A stretch of DNA of 64,000 bases from Rhizomucor pusillus (taxonomy: Eukaryota; Mucoromycota; Mucoromycetes; Mucorales; Lichtheimiaceae): positions 1 through 64,000 of the forward strand of contig FWWN02000215.1 of NCBI GenBank assembly GCA_900175165.2. Reading direction: 5' to 3'. Shown here one piece after another: positions 58,106 through 64,000 of the stretch. The notes beneath the pieces are model-generated. The model ran no database searches. It saw nothing but the letters and a program-made list of their open reading frames with translations, and had not been told where the DNA came from. Numbering within the stretch: position 1 is the first letter of the stretch; the number at the start of each line of letters is the position of its first letter. Both the position numbers and the translations under genes were made by a program.

Positions 58106-59726
58106 TTAATGCAGTACATGAGAAGATGCCATCCATGGATGCATATGTGGAGTGTAACGACGATCGACATGCGCAGGCCTTGTTCTCTGGTTAGATGTAT
58201 AGCTAGTAAGATTAGGATCAGAAGATGCACGACTTCTCCGCCTTGCCGCATCAAAACTCTGTCTTGATCTCATATGACCCCTATTGGGTATCATGTGCGG
58301 TGGCGGCGGAAGCATTTCGGAATGGTGGAACTCAAGCGGCATGTAATGCAAAGGTGGAGGATGGCGATACATTCTCATTGCTTGATGGTGACTATGCCGG
58401 CCGCTGCGGCTGGGAACACGGACAATCCATCGTCGGCCGTGATAATCGTGTGGGTGCTTCAACATTTCCTCCGGTCGGTCTTCATCGGAGGAATAGCCAA
58501 AGGATTCTTCCTCCTCCTCGTCATCGTCCTCTACAGAGTCCGAATAATAATCGTCTTGATCGTCGTAATAGTAAGAGCGCGGGATCTGCATGGATTTTCG
58601 TGACAGGCTCATAGAACCCACCGCTGAGCCAGTACGCCGCAATCCGTGTTGTCGGTACCGAGGCGGCGGTGGCCGACAGTACGAGGATTCCCACAAATGC
58701 GAATAGTACGGCGCACCATCGTCCCTAATATCCTCCTCATCGTCGTTATCTTCGGACATGGATCCGGTGGAAACCTCATCCTCGGAGTAATATATCATTT
58801 CGCTGACGCGATGATGATATTGTTGCGGAGGAGAATGCTGCAAGGATGCATCTTGATCGCGTTGTTGCCTCTCTGTCCACAACTGTTGCAGCTGCAATTG
58901 CGTCTCTTCCAGTTTTGCCTTCATCCACTGTTCGCGCTGTCGGTGTTCATCTTCGCGTCTTGCCCAGACCTCCTGTTCTTGCTTGTACATTTGCAATTGC
59001 TGATACAATTCATCAAGTTGCGAGAGTTTTGAAACAATGCTTTCATCATGATTCGAATCATTCGACGCATCTATTGAGGTCCCTTCAGCAATTAGCATAA
59101 TAATTATATGCAGATTTCTATTGGCACCTGCCTTCTAGGAGCACGGCATGTGATGTTGGTTCGGATGGAGTATATGACAGATCATGTGATGTACTCGGTG
59201 CTGGGTCTATTGCCACTGCAACTTGTTGCTCTCCTGGAGCAGAGGGCAGTTCTGTCTTTTCGCCCCACTCTGACCGTTGCAGCATGCGTCTGGTTGGTGG
59301 AACGGATTTTTTGGGAACGGGCATGATAAGTGGTAACGGTGACGCCGGGGACGGAATCCGCACTTGCTGAAGTTGAGGCAAGTTTTTGCTTTTAAGATCA
59401 GCTTTCACGGGAGTGATGGAATGAACAGATGCTCTTCTCGGTTTTATAACAACTGATGATGACGATTGCTGTTGACTATTCTTATCTGCTGCTATCGTTG
59501 TTGCAGACGCTGCAGTCAAGTCTGGCGTGGATCGGTTGGTCAGACGCGGATGACCGACTACGTCTAACAAAGCTGTTGGCGACTTTGCTCGGGAGGACAA
59601 AGGCGGAAACGGCTTGGAAAGTATCTCAGAGTTCTCAACATTTGTTCCTTTGGAGGCTGTCTGGAACGACGATGCATCCATCATCCGGAGTTTCCGCTTC
59701 GTCTTTAGAAAATTTCGAAAAGGCAT
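58106..59726 (-). CDS. Hypothetical coiled-coil, low-complexity protein
   Basis: Two exons on the minus strand: 59726-59132 and 59082-58106; 523 residues. The first 200 residues are Ser/Pro/Lys-rich with several basic Ser sites (KPRRASVHS, RRMLQRSEWG). Residues about 220-275 form a coiled coil (LSQLDELYQQLQMYKQEQEV, then EEHRQREQ-type heptads with Gln). Acidic (DDDEEEEES), Tyr/Asp-rich and His/Pro-rich low-complexity tracts and RRRSRASSDP follow. The joining intron is 49 bp, starts GCAGGT and has a CTAAT branch; without it there would be two abutting ORFs, the second starting at an ATG (59098) that lies inside the intron. No known family; possibly a scaffold, by analogy only. Confidence 0.65.
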
Positions 59727-60329
59727 GTCAGCAGTAGCAGTGAGACAACCACAAAAGGAGTAGAAGGCCGAAAGAGAAAGCAAAAGGGAGAAAAGAAACG
59801 TGTTTCAATCGTTCTCATGTGGCAAAAAAGCTCGAAACCTGATCAAGTGCGGTTCGTCTCAAAACAATGCTAAGAATGATACATCACTCGCCTTTTTTGA
59901 CAGAATGTTTTCTCGTGAAACCAAACCAGGTGATGCTATCGTGCGAAGCAAATCGTTGCCATCGGCTCACCCCCTGAGGGACCTAAGCGAGGCAACCCCT
60001 CTGTTTTCCTTTGCAGGGAGTCATACTGCGATGCAGAATACATTTGGCGCATCTGCTCCAGCTTTAAAAGTACACACGTCTATTTGTGTCCCTCACCCCA
60101 ACTCACATCTATTTACATCCCCCCGGTCCCTCATTGCTGACTGATATATCAACGCAGCAGAAGAAGTTTCATCAGTCTCAGCAACCATGCATTAGGCACA
60201 CATATATACACACACAAGATATGCTCCATCTTGCATTTGCATATGTTGAAGCAATAAACACGTGTAGGATCCCTCCAAGCTTCTCTTACAGACATTTTTA
60301 TTTTTACGCCGAAACTACACAGGTAATCA
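59727..60329 (+). other. Divergent promoter region; possible upstream exon of the next gene
   Basis: Plus ATG 59905 opens 79 codons (MFSRETKPGDAIVRSKSLPS...). The sequence is Ser/Pro-rich, much like the N-terminus of the protein at 60330, so it may be an upstream exon of that gene. A donor GTACAC at 60070 and an acceptor CTACACAG at 60321 exist, but joining them brings a stop before 60330, so the link is unproven. Confidence 0.35.
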
Positions 60330-60917
60330 ATGCTTTCCTATCCAGCCACACCAAAACAACCAATTTCAGCTAGAGCATCAACAGCCTTACCATCTTCAGT
60401 CGTCCATTTTGGAAAAGTTGCAGAAATACCTACAACAACAGACAAGCCCTGTTCTCCTCCATCTGCTGTTTTCATCCACTCAAACCAGCATTCGCATTCA
60501 GCGTTCCAACATCGCCTTGAACGACGCTTCCAATCCATGTCTGCGCCTCTACACGACATATCTTTTGCAAGTAAAGTCGACTTTGAACAACCATCATCAG
60601 CAACTGCAGCGGCTGCAAAGAATGACGATCGTGACCCAGAGAATGCTTTTGATAGGGGCGAACCTGGGAATCCTCCTTGGTGGGTTGCACGCTGGGATAG
60701 GGATGGTTTCTATTCGATTGGAGCTCTACTCTTCCTCTTTGGATTCTTGTGTCCTCCACTATGGTGGTTAGGAGCATTGTGGCCCAGGCACGCGAGAGAG
60801 CGCGGTGGGAAAATGGCGGAACGATGGCAGCATCTCAATTTCCTTCTATCCATCGTTTTCAGCGTCTTGCTGGTCATTGCCCTCATCGTAGCTGCAGTTA
60901 TCTATACAAGCTATTGA
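60330..60917 (+). CDS. Hypothetical fungal membrane protein, C-terminal TM pair
   Basis: A single-exon ORF of 195 residues from an ATG. The first 110 residues are Ser/Pro/Thr-rich and disordered. Then comes GEPGNPPWWVARWDRDGFYS and two membrane helices: SIGALLFLFGFLCPPLWWLG, with a conserved-looking CPPLWW, and LLSIVFSVLLVIALIVAAVI near the end. They are separated by a basic loop (RHARERGGKMAERW). Similar Pro-Trp-rich tails are seen in uncharacterised fungal membrane proteins, but I cannot name the family. The C-terminus ends in the membrane, like a tail-anchored hairpin. Confidence 0.65.
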   Translation: MLSYPATPKQPISARASTALPSSVVHFGKVAEIPTTTDKPCSPPSAVFIHSNQHSHSAFQHRLERRFQSMSAPLHDISFASKVDFEQPSSATAAAAKNDDRDPENAFDRGEPGNPPWWVARWDRDGFYSIGALLFLFGFLCPPLWWLGALWPRHARERGGKMAERWQHLNFLLSIVFSVLLVIALIVAAVIYTSY

Positions 60918-61388
60918 CATACCTTGTTTCCTGTCGTCTATACTGCGACGTCAACCTTTTCATTTCTTGCACTGTAAATTTAGAAAGCAATTTCTGCTTG
61001 TTTCATCATTGCATTTTTGCATCAAAGTTTGCATTTTTCTTCCATTTTTCCTACTTGTCAACATTATTATTATGGTATTGTGTGTTTTCAGGTAGATCGC
61101 AGAAATAAAACCGACCTTGCTGAGCCAAACCATTTGTTATTAGCACGATGGTTAGGCGGAAAGGATAAGGTTGCGGTAAGGTCTTGTGTCGCTTATTTGG
61201 AAATAGCGTGCCCTCGTGACAGATAAAGCGATTCTCAAGTCCTAAAGCAGAGTTACTAACATAGTTTAGGTATCTTTTTTCCGTTTTCGACAGTGATAGA
61301 GTATTTTTGCTTACGGTCACATGCAACATGGTATATTTATTACTATAATGATAAAGACGCATGACAAGTAGCGATAAGTATTTACACG
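60918..61388. other. Convergent 3' region
   Basis: Lies between the stops of the TM protein and the nucleoside transporter. AT-rich; nothing coding recognised. Confidence 0.5.
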
Positions 61389-63389
61389 TTAGAAAAGCAT
61401 GCCAGCAATGCAAGCCGAGATGTAAGTTGAAAGACTTCCACAGATAAGCGCAGAAACTGCGAGTTTGGAGATATCTGCCGCTCGATTAGGTGCCATCATT
61501 GTCAAACCTCCGACCTGGATACCGACACTACCGAGATTGGCAAATCCACAAAGAGCGTAAGTGGCAACCAACTTGGAACGCTCGGTGAGAACGTCGGCGT
61601 AAGTGGTTGTCATAGTGGTGTAAGCTACGAACTCGTTTGCCCACAATTTTGTCGCCATCAGCTCGCCAACTTGAACGACATTTTGGTTGTCTGCTCCAAT
61701 AAGCCAAGCAAGAGGCACAAAAATATAGGATGTAACAAGTTCGAGAGTCAAGTTCTGAATGGTCAGAAAGTTGCCTGCCCAGGTCAAGAATGCATTCACG
61801 ACGTGCAGCAATGCCAAAATAGCGATCAAGTTTGCAATGATAAGGAGACCAATGTTGATGCCCAGACCTGCGCCGATACCTGCAGCGTGCAGTAAGTTCC
61901 TGGATTCCTGATCCTTCTCCACAACTGCATTTGTCTTTGTCTCGGGTTCGTCCGTCTCAGGCCAGCGCAGCTTAGACACAGCGAGCGAGCAAGGAATAGA
62001 CATGATCGATGATGTAATCAAGGCTTGGCCGTCAACTCCCATCGAAATGTATGCAAACAACGTTGATCCAGAGATGGTTGCAAAGCCGCAAGTGAGGATC
62101 TGATGCATTTCCGCCTTTGTAAATCTTGGCAAAAGAGGCTTGACCAACATGGCTGACTCGACTTGTCCGAGGAAACACTAGTAGTGAACATAGAGAGTGT
62201 TATTTCCGTATGTCCATTATGCAGTTTATCGTTTTGTTGCAGGTAATAATCTTGAGGCCAAACTATACACCTCCTAACCAGCTGCAACTGTTGTACAACT
62301 TACCGTGGAGCATGCGACGACGGCCTCTGCTCCAGAAACACCGAGCAACCGAATAAAGATATCAGCAGCGTTTCGGAGAACCCATGGGAGTGCGCCAATA
62401 TAGTACAAGATTTGGGCTGTAGCGCAAAAGAGGATGACAGGTGGGACGATGCTCACAACGAACATGCCCGAGTTGGCAATGTCTTCACTGAACACGAAGG
62501 ATGTACCGTATGAGGATTTAGCAAGATAACCTTGAGCAAAGTTGGCAAGCCACTGGAACATATCATGACCAGCAGAGGTACGGAACACAAAGATACCGAG
62601 AATGAATTGGATAAGGAGACCACCCGCGACAGTGTACCAATTGATAGCTTTGCGGTCCTACAACGGCGAACATTAGACAGATGCAAACAGATGCAAACGG
62701 ATGCAAGCAACATGTACGTACATGCGAGGTAGCATAGAGGCATGCAACAAAAACGACTAGACCGAATAAACCAATTAGCCGCTGCACACGAGTGGAATGG
62801 CTCGACGGGGGAATTGAAAAGACGACGACGATAATGACGGCCGCAGCAAATGCGATGTAGAGCATCTTTCGATACATCGGGCGGAGGCGCATGATCGGTG
62901 CTCCCATGAACGACACCGCTCTTAAAAATGGCTTGGTCAAGATAGTTATAGGTACATAAGAAAACAAGATATAAAGCACAAAAAAGGCATAGATCAAGCC
63001 AAGGACGAGATTCTCCTGGTTGTAGCCCTTTGGTACTTGGAGTGCAAACGCCGCTGCAACGTAGCCTGTAACGATCAGAAGCATGGCCAAACTAACAAAG
63101 TACAGCGATTAATACTCGCTACGGATGCAGACAAGGGTTGACAGGTCGCAACTCACTGCATCCACTTTCGATGTCGTTGGTAGAAACTCGGTCGGTCTTC
63201 CTTGCCTTCTTGACTTTCGACCTCGTATTCTACTGCCAAGCCATCCTTGTTGCGCCTATGTTTTGGCTGTTGCTCAGAGGTAACCTCTACACTGTGGACA
63301 GCCTTTTCGTCCAAGGATGATGTGTCGCGACTGTGCTTGCCCGAGCTGGCGTCTGCTCCTTCTTTCGATTCTTGATCGTGGTTTATCAT
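61389..63389 (-). CDS. Concentrative nucleoside transporter (CNT / SLC28 family)
   Basis: Four exons on the minus strand: 63389-63157, 63091-62722, 62657-62304, 62177-61389; 581 residues. A 75-residue charged cytosolic N-terminus precedes about eleven membrane helices. The family blocks are DRKAINWYTVAGGLLIQFIL, GTSFVFSEDIANSGMFVVSI, ACSTCFLGQVESAMLVKPLL, MHQILTCGFATISGSTLFAY, ELMATKLWANEFVAYTTM and ALCGFANLGSVGIQVGGLTM. These line the substrate- and cation-binding site. It would import nucleosides, coupled to protons or sodium. The third intron (62178-62303, 126 bp) is the longest in the gene. All joins are in phase. Confidence 0.93.
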
Positions 63390-64000
63390 AGACGGATCGT
63401 TAGCTAGGTTGGAACGGAGAGATCAGGATGAACGAATGTGAAAATTTTCCAGGTCTTAAATACACTGGGCAAGCGAGAGAGAGAGAAAAAATTAAGTTTT
63501 GGCAAGAAAAAAGAAGATCGAGATATGAGAAAAAAAAATTGAGCAGTGCCTGAGAGAGCCACAGACTGCATGTGACCTTTTTTTCGGTTTAAAAAGTCCC
63601 TGCATCCACCTTCCCACACAACATTGGAGCGGAACATGGCTCATTCGGGTCAAAATGTCCTTTCTGGGTTTGGGTCACTGACTCAAATGGAAACTCCGAC
63701 TTTTCTTTTTCACTGCACTGATAATGAAAAATGGATGTCAAATGAGATAACGTGGTTGCACGATTTATCGAGTTTGCTATTGTTATCGCCTTCTTATAGC
63801 CTATCAGCAGCAATAAGAGATGTTGAAATGCGTTTTTAATTACAAATACAAAAGAAGTTTCTTTGGAGTGTATACAATAAGGCAATAAGACAAACGGGAT
63901 TTGCGGCTTCGCAAAGTTTTCCATTGGTTCTACATGCCTGTATTCGGCACTCACAATCCTACTTTAGCAAGTGCCTAAACATGCACAGAGATCTCTAGAT
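63390..64000. other. Upstream region of the nucleoside transporter
   Basis: Contains a purine-rich tract (63475-63545, pyrimidine-rich in the sense of the minus gene) as expected of a leader and promoter. The minus ORFs at 63404-63954 have no recognised domain. Confidence 0.45.

Overview
The window is nuclear DNA of a filamentous fungus, most likely Mucoromycota (Mucorales-like). Its genes are split by many 50-80 bp introns with CTAAC/CTAAT branch sites. Gene-sized units are packed on both strands. The repeat fraction consists of decayed Fanzor (eukaryotic TnpB-like) and DIRS/Crypton-type tyrosine-recombinase copies, which are typical of that group. I found no rRNA, tRNA or CRISPR. All exon models were built by eye from ORF frames, splice signals and remembered family motifs; every spliced model given with full exons closes on a whole number of codons.

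Layout. 0-5.3 kb: Fanzor C-terminal relic, saccharopine reductase (LYS9), mitochondrial NAD-isocitrate dehydrogenase catalytic subunit (IDH2), spliceosomal J-protein (DNAJC8/Spf31). 6-8.4 kb: nucleoporin NDC1. 8.4-11.1 kb: no intact gene, but long coding-like, stop-interrupted stretches. 11.5-17 kb: SLC26 sulfate permease, a one-TM protein, an aquaglyceroporin. 18.8-20.2 kb: GT2 polysaccharide synthase. 20.9-22.9 kb: a Fanzor relic and a tyrosine-recombinase relic placed head to head. 23.7-25.3 kb: Golgi GDPase (GDA1). 26.6-28.8 kb: SRP72. 30.6-33.3 kb: importin alpha converging on NTF2. 35.2-40.2 kb: phospholipase D and a cytochrome P450. 40.4-43 kb: a small zinc-knuckle-like protein and a further Fanzor-like relic. 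43-46.5 kb: RPC19, a putative small mitochondrial protein, OST3. 48-56.9 kb: a large RasGEF, a four-EF-hand protein, an unresolved gene or pseudogene, neutral trehalase. 58-63.4 kb: a coiled-coil/low-complexity protein, a TM protein, a concentrative nucleoside transporter.

The genes are housekeeping units with no operon logic. Some themes recur: nuclear transport (NDC1, importin alpha, NTF2), secretory pathway (SRP72, OST3, GDA1, GT2), membrane transport (sulfate, water/glycerol, nucleosides), and cAMP/Ca-type signalling (RasGEF, EF-hand protein, and trehalase with a PKA-like site and a Ca-binding loop). The most unusual molecular signals are six apparent GC-AG introns among about 80, a 12-nt microexon in the phospholipase D gene, and the several Fanzor relics, one of them paired with a tyrosine recombinase relic.
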